Shown: in pieces, positions 35,977 through 46,644 of the stretch
How positions within the stretch are numbered: the first letter of the stretch is position 1
Layout of the letters: the number at the start of each line of letters is the position of its first letter
Origin: Butyriboletus loyo
Lineage: Eukaryota; Basidiomycota; Agaricomycetes; Boletales; Boletaceae
Assembly: GCA_038093515.1 (NCBI GenBank)
Contig: JBBPSI010000139.1
Location: 1-64,000, forward strand
Length of the DNA: 64,000 bases
Direction of reading: 5' to 3'
The notes under the pieces: generated by a model
The model's database searches: none
Told to the model about the DNA's origin: nothing
What the model saw: only the letters and a program-made list of their open reading frames with translations
Translations under genes and position numbers: made by a program

Positions 35977-37807
35977 TTCAGCGAGGAATGGGATCCTTCA
36001 AGATGGTTGTACTGGTCCTCGAATATGGACGTGAGTGAGTGAGCCGGGTAGGACGACGCTGGATATGTGCAAATCACCAACAGCCACGTTGACCAGGAAA
36101 CAGGCCAGAGGCTCGAAAGCCAAACCCAGAGGTAGTTCGCAACTATCGAAAACAGGTCTTGGCCGTCATTGCGCGGAACCATTATCCTTGAGGGATCGCT
36201 TGCGCTCGTAATGTAGGCGACACCGACCGACTCGACACAGACCGGTTACAGAATGGCCGATAACGCATCGGAACCGAGGAAATATTACGTGGCTGGGCCG
36301 AAGTATGATGGGGGTGGGAGGGCTGCGCCTATGAAGACTGATAATGGTTGAGTTTCGCAAACCAAACACAGAAGTAACGGGAGCGCTTCCTGTGCGTATC
36401 GCATTCAATAGCGCCAAATGCAATCCAATCTGGTCTTCCACGTCGCAAACCACCCTGAAACCATGCCGAGTTCGCTACGCACATCGACGTTTGAGGACTC
36501 CAGTACCAAGACTCTGTGCGGCTTCAAGAAGGCGCAGAGCTCGACACAGCCCATGGCGCGCAACTAAGGCTTGAAAGCACCAGGATAGAGCAGTAGGCTA
36601 GCCCTTCAGAGCCCACCTACGACTCGTTGGGGACAGTCAAAGACTGAGGTCTTGGGACACGTGCGTGGGCCTGTACGATGTGGGTCAACACAGATGAGGG
36701 CGTTTCATAGCAAAGGAGGGATTCGAGAACGGCAAATGGGCAGTTCGAGCACAAGTGCCCTGTACGTGGCCCACGTTGCGTGCCACAGGTGATTGCTACA
36801 GTCCAACGCCTGTCCGTGCTCTGCTCTGCCCCTGGCCGCCAAAGGAAAACTGCGACACATCTCTAGCATTCGTTTTCGAGGCTAATCACCCTCTGTCATG
36901 CAGAGTATCTCGCCAGTCCGGTATCATCTTGCCCTTTTTCGCACGTCAGCTGGACACAATGAAAGTGCTTGCTTTCTGCGCGTTGTGCCTGCGTCGTGAA
37001 AGGGATCCCGAGATGATACAAAGGAGATACTTGTCCGTGCGTGAACAAACGAGCGCGTCCTGAATCGAGATGAATGCGTTCCGGAGATATGTCGAGACAC
37101 TTGAAGAAGGCTTCATCACAGACAATGGAGACGGTGGACGAGCGACCCCTTTGCAACGCGCAAGTCAAGAATCCTGATGCAGAAGCAACACACCCCGCCT
37201 GTAAGCGACGCCATTCCAAGTCGCAGTTGACCCACACAGGCAAGATGATATGCTCCCTCCGACCTGTATATTCTTAGGGTTAGAAATCATCCCGGGTCAG
37301 GGATGGATCTTTTGGTTAGAGACGGCGGAAAGCTCTGTGGCAGTGGATGCAGGATGACAAGAATGAACACCTGGGCGACGAAGGTAACAAGTTGGACAGC
37401 GCTGCACTCGGAGAGGTAGGGTTGCGAGAACACGACTTTCTGAACAAAAAGCACAAACGCGTTTCTTTTGTGGCTAGCGTAGTATTTGGCTCGGACAAAC
37501 AACACGAACGCGTGAATTATCAACTGGTCACCCTCCCTAGCAGGAGGTACTGTACTATGTATCACTGTGTGCGTTACCTGCTAAAACTAAGTAATAGGCA
37601 GATCTGCCCACTCAGCCGCTGCCTGGAAAGAGCAAAGACGACGGAGGGATAAGAGACAGATAACTATGTGCGGAGACGTGAGTCCGGCCCTGAAACGGAT
37701 AGGCTAACAGGTAAGAAAACACATTAAATGTCATGGAAATGATACTTAGCAATAAAGGGATACCTATCGATAACATATGAAATGTGTCTGTAAAGTGTTC
37801 ATCCATG

Positions 37808-37921
37808 TCCGGAGTGTCCGGTTCGATTTTCCTGCGCTTAGTCCGTGCGATCCGTGTCCGTTATGATCCAAACTGAGCACGGATCGGATGGATTAGATGA
37901 AGTCCGGAGTTACGGGATTTT
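37808..37921. repeat. CpG-rich copy (A) of a 115-bp hairpin repeat
   Basis: Begins TCCGGAGTGTCCGG and ends AGTTACGGGATTTT. It carries 12 CpG sites. Its centre forms an imperfect hairpin: TTAGTCCGTGCGATCCGTG pairs with the strand read from GCACGGATCGGATGGATTAG. A second copy lies 115 bp further on. It resembles a small non-autonomous element, but terminal repeats and target duplications are not clear. Confidence 0.7.
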
Positions 37922-38036
37922 GACATTATTTGTGAGGTTGGTGATGTTGTTAGATTACTATGCATACATATTACATAATCATGTTGTACTGTAGTAACTG
38001 TACCAGTCCTCCTTTTCCTCTACTTGTTCAGAAACT

Positions 38037-38155
38037 TCCAGAGTATCCAGTCTATTTTTCCTATGCTCAATCCATTCAATCCAGATCCATCATAGTCCAG
38101 AACAATCATGGATTGAGTGGATATGCTATGGATTAAGTCCAGAGTCACAGGATTT
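38037..38155. repeat. CpG-free copy (B) of the same repeat
   Basis: Aligns over its whole length with the copy at 37808-37921 in the same orientation, from TCCAGAGTATCCAG to AGAGTCACAGGATTTC. It contains no CpG. At 11 of the 12 CpG positions of copy A it has TpG or CpA. Confidence 0.7.
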
Positions 38156-38453
38156 CAAAGTTTAACAGATAATGAAAGTATCAACACCACCAAAGGTTGG
38201 TTGATGACAACATACACAGGTAGATCAGAGGATGTTTGCCACCACACAGTAGGACAAGCATACAGGACATTCGCCATACAGATAACAGTATAAAACAAAG
38301 GTGATTATGAATGAAATGAACGAGTTTACTATGTTAGAACTTAGCATTACTGGTCAGTTGATCACGTGGTTGTGAGAATATATGTACATTGTCACGTCAC
38401 GGTCATGCAGGATCATCTGACAAGCATTGACAAGGAAAGGCAAACATCGTTCT

Positions 38454-38484
38454 CGACCACGACCACGACCACGCCCACGACGAC
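38454..38484 (+). repeat. CGACCA hexamer repeat in the myosin V leader
   Basis: Three CGACCA units followed by degenerate units (CGCCCA, CGACGA), ending about 14 nt before the myosin V start codon, probably within the 5' untranslated region. Confidence 0.6.
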
Positions 38485-38497
38485 ACTGGCCCGTTGA

Positions 38498-41400
38498 ATG
38501 GCCGAAAACATCTACAGCAAGGGGACCAGAGTCTGGTTCGAGGACAAAGAACAGGCTTGGATATCTGCGGAGGTCAACAGTGCTACGAAGGGCAATGACG
38601 ACGCTATCAAACTCGTCTTCCTCGACGAACGAGGCAAGGTACGCGTCGATATCACCATCCCCTCGTCCTTACCATACCATCTCCTCATCAGGAAATTGTC
38701 ATCAATACAACCGGAAAGCATATCAGAGATGGGAAGGAAGGCCTTCCTCCATTGCGCAATCCGCCGTTGCTAGAAACCGCCGATGATTTGGCTACCCTTT
38801 CCCACCTTAATGAGCCTTCAGGTAATGCTCTCCGCATCACATCCCTCCCCTACATTGTCTCAATCTTTCATGTAGTACTGCACACGATCCGCAACCGCTA
38901 TGCCCAGCACAGCATATACACCTATAGTGGAATCGTCCTCATTGCTGTCAATCCCTTCCAACGCGTCACTCTTTACGGTCCAGAGATTATCCAAGCTTAT
39001 AGTGGTCGAAAGCGAGGCGAGCTAGAACCCCACCTCTTTGCCATCGCCGAGGACGCGTACACCGCCATGGCAAAGGAGGGCATGGGTCAAACCATCATCG
39101 TGTCTGGCGAGAGGTACTTTCCTTCTTTTGCTCTGCCTTCTATATCTCATACACTCCTTAGTGGTGCAGGTAAAACCGAGTCGGTACGTCGTTATCGACT
39201 ACTGGATTTGCTTCCATTCCAACCCTTCTTCAGGCTAAGTTCATTATGCGATACATCGCGTCGGTCAACCCCCCTGGCTCTGGAGCCAAGGCCAAGACAA
39301 AATTGTCGCTAGATGAGTCAAGTGAGATAGAACGGCAGATCCTGGCTACGAACCCGATTCTCGAGTCCTTTGGAAATGCGAAAACAACACGTAACGATAA
39401 TTCGTCGCGCTTTGGAAAATATATCCAGGTCGGATCATTTCATGCGCACTTTGACTATCAATCAAATCGATAGTTTTGTAGATTCTATTCGACGGAAAAA
39501 CGCAAATCGTCGGTGCGCGGATTCGCACATACCTTCTAGAGCGGTCGCGTATCGTCTTCCAACCAACTACGGAACGCAATTATCATATTTTCTATCAGCT
39601 GTGCGCGGGCGCCCCACTGAAGGAGCGGAAAGACCTTGGATTAGATATGGATGTTACGAAATTCCACTATCTCAAGCAAGGTGGACCCACCTCCACACCC
39701 ATCCCAGGAGTTGATGATGCCGAGGAATTCCGCGCTACTCAGCAAGCTCTTTCGACCGTCGGCATCAGTGTTGAGAAGCAATGGGCTGTTTTCAGGCTTC
39801 TTTCTGCTCTTTTACATCTTGGAAACGTCAAGGTTACCCAGGCTCGAAATGAATCGTCTATCAATGAAGAAGATTCTGCTCTCATTTTGGCTACTCGGTT
39901 TTTGGGAGTCACACTCTCTGAGTTCAAGAAGTGGACGATTAAAAAGCAGATCATTACGCGTTCCGAAAAGATCATCACAACTCTAAATGCCGCGCAGGCG
40001 ACGGTAGTCAGGGATAGTGTGGCGAAGTTCGTGTATGCATGCCTATTCGAGTGGTTGGTTGCAATTGTCAACGAGAGTTTGGCCGGAGAAAATGGTGATG
40101 CTGCCGAACGTGCAGAAATGTTCATCGGCGTATTGGATATATATGGATTCGAGCACTTCCAAAAGGTGGTCCCTATTCATGTGCAATGGCGTTCCAGCTC
40201 ACTTCTCTCTGCTTAGAATTCGTTCGAACAATTCAGCATCAACTATGCCAATGAAAAACTGCAACAAGAAGTGAGTGCTGGTATGCTTATCGTAAGCGGT
40301 TCTGAATGTTCTTCGTTTGCAGTTCAATTCGCATGTGTTCAAGCTTGAACAAGAAGAGTACATGAAGGAACAAATCAATTGGACATTCATTGATTTCTCA
40401 GATAACCAGCCTTGTATCGACGTCATCGAGGGCAAGCTTGGTGTTCTTGCTCTCCTTGACGAAGAATCCCGTCTACCCTCAGGCAGCGATGCCTCTTTCC
40501 TGCAGAAATTGAACACGCAACTCTTGAAACCAGCCAATAAGGCTGTCTTCAAAAAGCCTCGATTTGGGAACTCTGCGTTTACGATTGCACATTACGCGCT
40601 AGATGTTACATATGAAGTTGATGGTTTCCTGGAAAAGAATAGGGATACAGTACCAGATGAGCATATGGTTCTGCTGGCAACGACAAAGAATCCTTTCTTG
40701 AAGGAAGTTCTGGATACCGCTCTCGGCTCAGTCAAGTCAGCAGATAAATCTGGCGATCTTCCTCATCCTGGTTCTCCTTCCCTCTCTGATTCGGGCAGCG
40801 GTGGATCTCGTCGATCGTCAATCATACCTGATCCAGGTCGTTCAACGCTGGTAGTGTCCGGCACAGCAACAGCTGGGCTCAAGAAGCCAGGTGCGGCAAT
40901 CAAAAAACCCACGCAAGGCTCAATATTCAAAGCATCGTTAATCACGTTGATGGACACGCTCAGCATCACGAACGTCCACTACATCCGATGCATCAAACCA
41001 AACGAGGCTAAGAAACCATGGGAATTTACACCTTCTCAGGTTTTGGGCCAACTTCGGGCTTGTGGTGTTCTGGAAACCATCCGTATCAGTTGTGCAGGAT
41101 ACCCTTCTCGGTGGACGTACGAGGAATTTGCGGAACGGTGAGTGACTGTTTAAATGCCAGACGCCTGGCTCAATCCGCCCCCCTAGATATTATATGCTTG
41201 TTCCTTCAGCAGATTGGCAACCTATGATCCAGAAATTAGAACTTGAACCTCTTTGTTCGTTGATATTAGAGAAGACGATCAATGACCCCGACAAATACCA
41301 AAGTGGCCTTACCAAGATCTTCTTCCGCGCGGGTATGCTTGCTGCGCTGGAGTCTCTTAGGTCTGAAAAACTTAATGCCCTCGTCACCATCGTCCAAAAG

Positions 41401-44133
41401 AATATGCGGCGGCGCATGGCTGTCAAGAGGTACCAGGAACTCCGTAGTGCTACGATCAAGATCCAGACGTGGTGGCGGGGTGTCTTGGCAAGGCGGTTGG
41501 TTGAGGGCATCCGCAGAGATGTTGCTGCGAAGAGGTTACAGGCAGGAGTTCGACATTTTCTTCAAAGATCGAAGTTCCTTCAAGTTCGCCAAGCAGTTAT
41601 CGCTGTACAGAGCCGTGAGTTTTGGAGGTTACAACGTAGACTTAGCTCACGGATCAATGGCAGGCGTTCGTGGTGCACAGACTCGGCGAGCGCACAGGCA
41701 GGCGAGGACACTGCATGCAGCTGTCCTCTTGCAATCCCTGTTCCGTGGAGTGTATGCTTCTCGTTCCTTTCGTCTCGTTCACCGTACTGACGAGCATTAT
41801 GCAGGTTGTACCGCCGTTCATATCGATCTGACGTTAGACGTGTAGTATACCTACAGTCTTGTGTCAGGCGGCGTCTTGCCAGGAAGCAACTCAAGATTCT
41901 CAAGGCAGAGGCACGCTCGGTGTCCAAATTCAAGGAGATCTCATATCGTCTTGAGAATAAGGTTGTAGAGCTCACTCAAACGCTCCAGAAGCGGACAGAA
42001 GAGAAAAAAGCCTTACAAATCCAACTTGAGGAACTTGAGAAGCAGCTCCAGCAGTGGAGTTCGAAACACGAGGAAGCAGATGCCAAAGCCAAGTCTCTCC
42101 AAACCGCATTACAGTCCGCAGAGGCAGAGCTGTCTCGGCGTGAAGAGCTTCTCCAAGCAAAAGCTGACGTTGAAAAACGCCTAGAAGATGCAATTGCCAA
42201 AGCAGCCGAGAAGGAAGAGATGATCCAGCGGTTGACTAATGAAGTGCTCGCACAAGCCTCCCAGCTACAGTCCCAAGAAAAGACATTTGCTGCTTCGCCA
42301 ATGAGATCCACGGAAGATGTTTCTGTCATTGCAACCCTCAAGAATGAGGTTAGCAATTTGCGCGAGCAACTTAACCGTGCCAATGCGTACAATGCTCTGA
42401 CTAGAGGCACTCGAGAGGCACCGACCTCCCCAACTTTCGCACCTGCTCTCCGCATCCCCGACGCCAATGGTGTCAATGGTCTCTCGTTGGCCCCTCCTCT
42501 TCATCCCAATCGCCACCAACGACGGCACAGCTCCGCAGGTGTCCTTCAACTCAGCCCCTCCGAATATCGTAAATCTGCAGATGAGTTGATGATTGATGTG
42601 AAGCGGAGTCAAGCGCTTAACCAGCGAGCTGTCTCTGTCGCCTACAATGGGGAGGATAACGTTCTCCGAGTACGGACCAACGGTGTGGCTGATCTTCGCA
42701 GCTACGATGACCTGGCAGAAGAGAAGATTAGACTTATGCAGGATATCAAGCGTTTGGACGAAGACGTTCTCATAGGACTGATTCGGGGTTTGAAGATTCC
42801 TGCGCCCAGCATGACCCATCCGTCTGCAGTGAAGGAAATTCTCTTCCCGGCCAATCTCATCAGCCTCGTCACGAACGAGATGTGGAAGTATGGCCTTATC
42901 CCGGAAAGTGAGCGCTTCTTGGCCAACATCATGGAGGCTATCCAAGCGCATGTTATGGTTAGTTCTCTTCCGTACCTTTTGGAACCTTTCTGAATCATCG
43001 ACAGTCCTTCAATGGAGAGGATGCTATTGTTCCAGGCATTTTCTGGCTTTCTAACGTCCACGAGATGCTTTCCTTTATCTGTGTCGCAGAAAGTGACATG
43101 GTACAGGGCATCGGTCCAGGAGAAGAAAATGCTGTTCGCGAATTCGACTGGAACGATTACGAACGCCTTGTTACCGTGGTGAAACATGACCTTGGTAGTC
43201 TTGAGTACAATATCTACCACACCTGGATGCAGGAGACCAAGAAACGTCTTTCCAAGATGGTAATTCCTGCTTTGATCGAGAGCCAGTCTCTTCCAGGGTT
43301 CACCACAAGTGACGGAGGTGGACGATTGTTCAATCGCATTCTAAACACGAACAGCCAGCCAGCGTATAGTATGGACGATATCCTAAACCTACTAAACAAG
43401 GTCTGGAAGAGTCTGAAGAGTTATTATATGGAGGATTCGGTGGTACAACAGGTCCTTACCGAACTCCTCAAGCTGATAGGCGTCACGAGTTTCAACGACC
43501 TTCTAATGAGGAGAAACTTTTCTTCCTGGAAGAGAGGTATTCATGTTTTTGATCTTCCTTGATGTAGCGCTAATTTTGTGGTCGTTCGATAGCCATGCAG
43601 ATTCAGTACAACATCACACGGATAGAGGAATGGTGCAAGTCGCATGACATGCCAGAGGGTACACTCCACTTGGAACATTTGATGCAAGCCATCAAGTTGT
43701 TGCAACTGAAAAAAGTCAGTGAAGACCTTGACCCATGTTTTGAGGAAAGTTCCTGACCTAGAATGATAGGCGACACCTGCCGATATTGAAATTATTTATG
43801 ACGTTTGTTGGATGCTCAGTCCCATGCAAATACAAAGAATGTGTACCAACTACTACGTTGCGGAATATGAGGTGGGTCTGCTGCTTCCTACGACTCAACA
43901 GCGCGATTACACCGGACTCTTTCCAGAATCCCATCTCTCCTGAAATTCTGCGCGTCGTTGCCTCTCGAGTGCAAGCAAATGATCGTAATGATCATCTCCT
44001 TCTCTCACCCGAAACAGAGGAAGTCGGGCCATACGAACCTGCATATCCTCGTGAGGTCTCGGGGCTTGAGACGTATGTTCCCGCATACCTCAACGTGCCT
44101 CATCTCCGCCGGTTAGCTGCCCTTGTTGCGTAG
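38498..44133 (+). CDS. MYO2: Class V myosin heavy chain
   Basis: Actin motor that carries vesicles and organelles along actin cables. It starts at 38498 ([20 protein letters not shown]). The motor domain includes the P-loop [19 protein letters not shown], split by two short introns inside the motif; switch I near [12 protein letters not shown]; switch II in [10 protein letters not shown]; and an actin-binding part with [21 protein letters not shown] motifs follow at about 41390-41900 ([18 protein letters not shown] and others), then a coiled coil (41930-42300). The C-terminal dilute/cargo-binding domain lies between about 42720 and 44080 (NMEEW-type segment [19 protein letters not shown]). 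The stop is at 44131-44133. About 1,600 residues. Formin, which makes the tracks, is its upstream neighbour on the other strand. Confidence 0.94.
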
Positions 44134-44343
44134 TGGGTCTTTCCGGTTTGCTCGTCTCTATGGTTCTTTCTGGCTGTCGACAGGACGATGATTTTGTGCT
44201 TTCCATCCGTTTACACTATGTATTCCTTTCTTCGGATATAATATGAATGCGGTTTCTTGGCGGACACGATGGGTAACTTGTATAAAATGGAAACAACAAA
44301 TAGAATGAGAAGTGTGTGGACAGATGACAACCTCCTAGTATAT
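44134..44343. other. Convergent 3' spacer
   Basis: About 210 bp between the stops of myosin V and the AN1 zinc-finger gene, untranslated on both strands. Confidence 0.5.
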
Positions 44344-45343
44344 TTATCCGTTTAACTCTGAGGCAGTCAGCACAACTATTGATCCATCCTCTAGTTGCGC
44401 CGATAACTCCAAATGATTCTGCAACGTATAACTTTCGGTTTCCGCGGACGATCCCTTTAAATGTAGCGTCTGGCACGGATAAACTACTGAGTCGCCATAG
44501 TAGGAGAAAACTTACAGAACCTGTATGGGACACGCTAAAATGTTGAACAACCAAGTCCAGCGCCTTACCCGTGATTGTCGTCTGTGGTACGTTAGAGAAC
44601 GAAAGTTTAGTGTCAACCTGCATCACCTTTCTGAACCATAAAGCGGTTTCTTTTGCCAATCGGCCGACGATCTCGAGACGTACAGTTACATGAAGACGCT
44701 GGAAGACAGGTACCATAGAACCTCTGTCCTTAGGATCTGCAGGGATTGCTCTGTGACGCAATTTCATCAGATTCACCTTTTGCAGCTGCGCTAGTTTCTG
44801 GGAATCAGGAGGAAGATTCCTCTGCCGACGTGCCACCACAGGGGTATGGGATGTCGAGGTACTCGCCGAAAACTTTTGGGCAAGAATGGCACGAGCAGCT
44901 TCATGCTTCACATCATCTTTCCCGGCGGCAAAGCCGATGCATGCGTGAGACTGCATGTGACGGTGACTGCGGGGTGTGTAAGATATCTCTGGAGGCGCGA
45001 CGCAGTACCTGCGAACGTACTCGACGCAAAAAGAAAGTTGACAGCCAGGACAGCCCCCTGGGGTCGCCTCGCCGGATTCTCCCTCCCGGGCGACAGCAGT
45101 CACCCCGATCACAAGGGAAAGCTTGTTACATCTGGAAAAGGCGCACTTGGAGCGCATCCGAGCGGAGGAGGAAGAGGAGGAGGAGGAGGATGGTTGTTGT
45201 TGTTGCACAGCGGAGCAATCGTGAAGGTCGGGTGAGATGTGAAGGTTGCAAAACCACCCCAGACAGCTGCATTGAATGGGCAGAAGGTCAAGTACATTGC
45301 ACGACTGCAAGGCACAGTGCTTTCCGATCGGATCCAAATCCAT
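44344..45343 (-). CDS. CUZ1: AN1-type zinc-finger protein (Cuz1/ZFAND1-like)
   Basis: Family members link stress granules and arsenite response to Cdc48 and the proteasome. The first AN1 finger follows the start at once: MDLDPIGKHCALQSCN, then LPIQCSCLGWFCNLH and DLHDC. A Ser-rich linker leads to a second finger (SKCAFSRCNKLSL, GGCPGCQLSFC, HRHMQSHAC). After a basic linker the C-terminal ubiquitin-like region contains MVPVFQRLHVTVRLEIVGR and KALDLVVQHFSVSHTGS. A last exon ends ASELNG, stop at 44344. A 54-nt intron (44967-45020) lies in the second finger. It has no stop and is a multiple of three, so unspliced RNA would insert 18 residues. An upstream in-frame ATG at 45391 exists, but the DNA there contains TATATA and the family usually starts right before the finger. 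Confidence 0.82.
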
Positions 45344-45914
45344 AACACTCGGCGTCGAGTTCGAATTTGCTGTATATAAGATCTCGGGCATAGCCGGTAG
45401 AAGGGCCTCGCTGAATGATGGGGGCGATGCAGTTTGTGTTTGCAGCTAGTCTGGTTTGATGACACTATTCCTGATCCAGCTTGCTCTGATACTATCCTTG
45501 TGGAGAAGTTGATTGTAGGAATATTGTATCCATCGTTTCCGACCATTCGTTCAGTCCAAGACTTCAAGCCGGGTGGAGATCTACGATCTGCTTTTGGCGC
45601 CTCTTCAGAAGCTCGCCGAGGTCCTGGCTGGAAATGTTTGCACACACTTAGCCACCTACTTCTGGTTCAAGACTAGTCGAGATTTGAAGCGAACTCGGCA
45701 CTATAGCTAGTAAGCCGGTTTAGGACTAGTTTACTAAATTCCACGTATCGTTCTATTTGTCCAGTAAACCCGAAACCGAGTGGAACACCGGTCTAACTCG
45801 TTTTCGATCCAGCTACAACGATCTAAGGCGGCGTTAGTGGTCACCCCTAGAATAATATAAAAGACGGTCAACGTATGTGAAACGTCCATCCCCATCTCTG
45901 TCTTAAATCTCGCC
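45344..45914. other. Divergent intergenic region with possible coding remnant
   Basis: 570 bp between two divergent genes. A frame at about 45565-45715 on + reads VEIYDLLLAPLQKLAEVLAG and THLATYFWFKTSRDLKR, which looks protein-like. It has no start and no family I recognise, so it may be a remnant exon. The right end carries a TATA box for the next gene. Confidence 0.35.
45856..45863 (+). promoter_or_regulatory. TATA box
   Basis: TATAAAAG, 52 nt before the start codon at 45915. It is a good match to the consensus and well placed for a transcription start about 25-30 nt further on. Confidence 0.6.
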
Positions 45915-46644
45915 ATGGCTGCACCACCCGATGTCACTACCAAAGCGATGAGCGGCAGGTTTTTCATGGTCAACTTTCCTCTCGCGTACTTTGTCGTCGT
46001 TGCTTATCTCCCCCAAACAATAGAACAAGTCCTTCAGTGACAGCACCGCAGATATTCTCCGACTGCAGGGCGTGTCATGGTTCATACGTCGCGCCATCGC
46101 CATGTCTTCTCTCACTCTTGCCATAAAGCACACCACCGACGAAGCCGGCATCGAGCAAATTGACATCGCCCAGACTCTTACTGGAGGCATCCCCGGGACG
46201 ACTGAGAAGCGTACTTTGGACTGGCATGAGCGCGACAGACAAGACAATATTTTCGGTCCTGTAACTGGAAAGTCGCGCAGGCTGCCCGTCAAGGAGATTA
46301 CCGACGAGTTTCTGAAGAAAGACTGGATTCAGGATACCATCGACAATGGCATCATTCTCACCGAGTCCTGGAGCACACCGGGCAAGAACAATCTCACATG
46401 GAGAGCGGTACAGGTAATCGATTCGTTTTCATTGTTCAACTTATTTTGACCCGCCTACCTCAACAACCAGACATGGGGCTTCGCGATGGTGAACGGGGAA
46501 AGGCGGTATGTTAGACACACCACCTTCACCTCGTCCGAGAAGCGGGATGGTCCGATTCACGCCCGTTTCGTCTACGACTACCGTGAGTACTCTACCCCGC
46601 TGGTTTGGGTGCGTCCTGAGCCCCGTGTAGTCGGCCCAGTCTGA
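45915..46644 (+). CDS. Conserved fungal protein of unknown function
   Basis: Recognised as a protein found widely in ascomycetes and basidiomycetes, but with no role known to me. Exons 45915-45968, about 46023-46413, about 46471-46580 and a final two-base-plus-stop exon give roughly 185 residues. It starts MAAPPDVTTKAMSGRFFM, then NKSFSDSTADILRLQGVSWF, TLTGGIPGTTEKRTLDWHE, DNIFGPVTGKSRRLPVKEI, WRAVQTWGFAMVNGERRYV, and ends VYDYL. The alternating hydrophobic strands and a size near 180 residues suggest a small beta-barrel (calycin-like) fold; this is inference. No signal peptide or membrane helix, so probably cytosolic. A TATA box lies upstream. The last intron (46582-46639) leaves only TC plus TGA in the final exon; reading through it would add about 20 residues. 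Confidence 0.75.

Larger units (their letters stand above)
35274..38497. other. Gene-poor region of 3.2 kb
   Basis: The longest gap in the window. It holds the formin promoter, a perfect hairpin at 35951-35976, a diverged pair of 115-bp repeats (37808-37921 and 38037-38155), AT-rich DNA between about 37700 and 38400, and the myosin V promoter. Open frames up to about 120 codons exist on both strands (for example 36896-37243 on -), but none shows a motif or splice continuity. It is probably made of old transposable-element debris. Confidence 0.5.

Noticed and set aside
36896..37243. 115-codon minus-strand frame in the gene-poor gap
   Set aside because: No motif, no splice partner and ordinary length for a chance frame in GC-balanced DNA.
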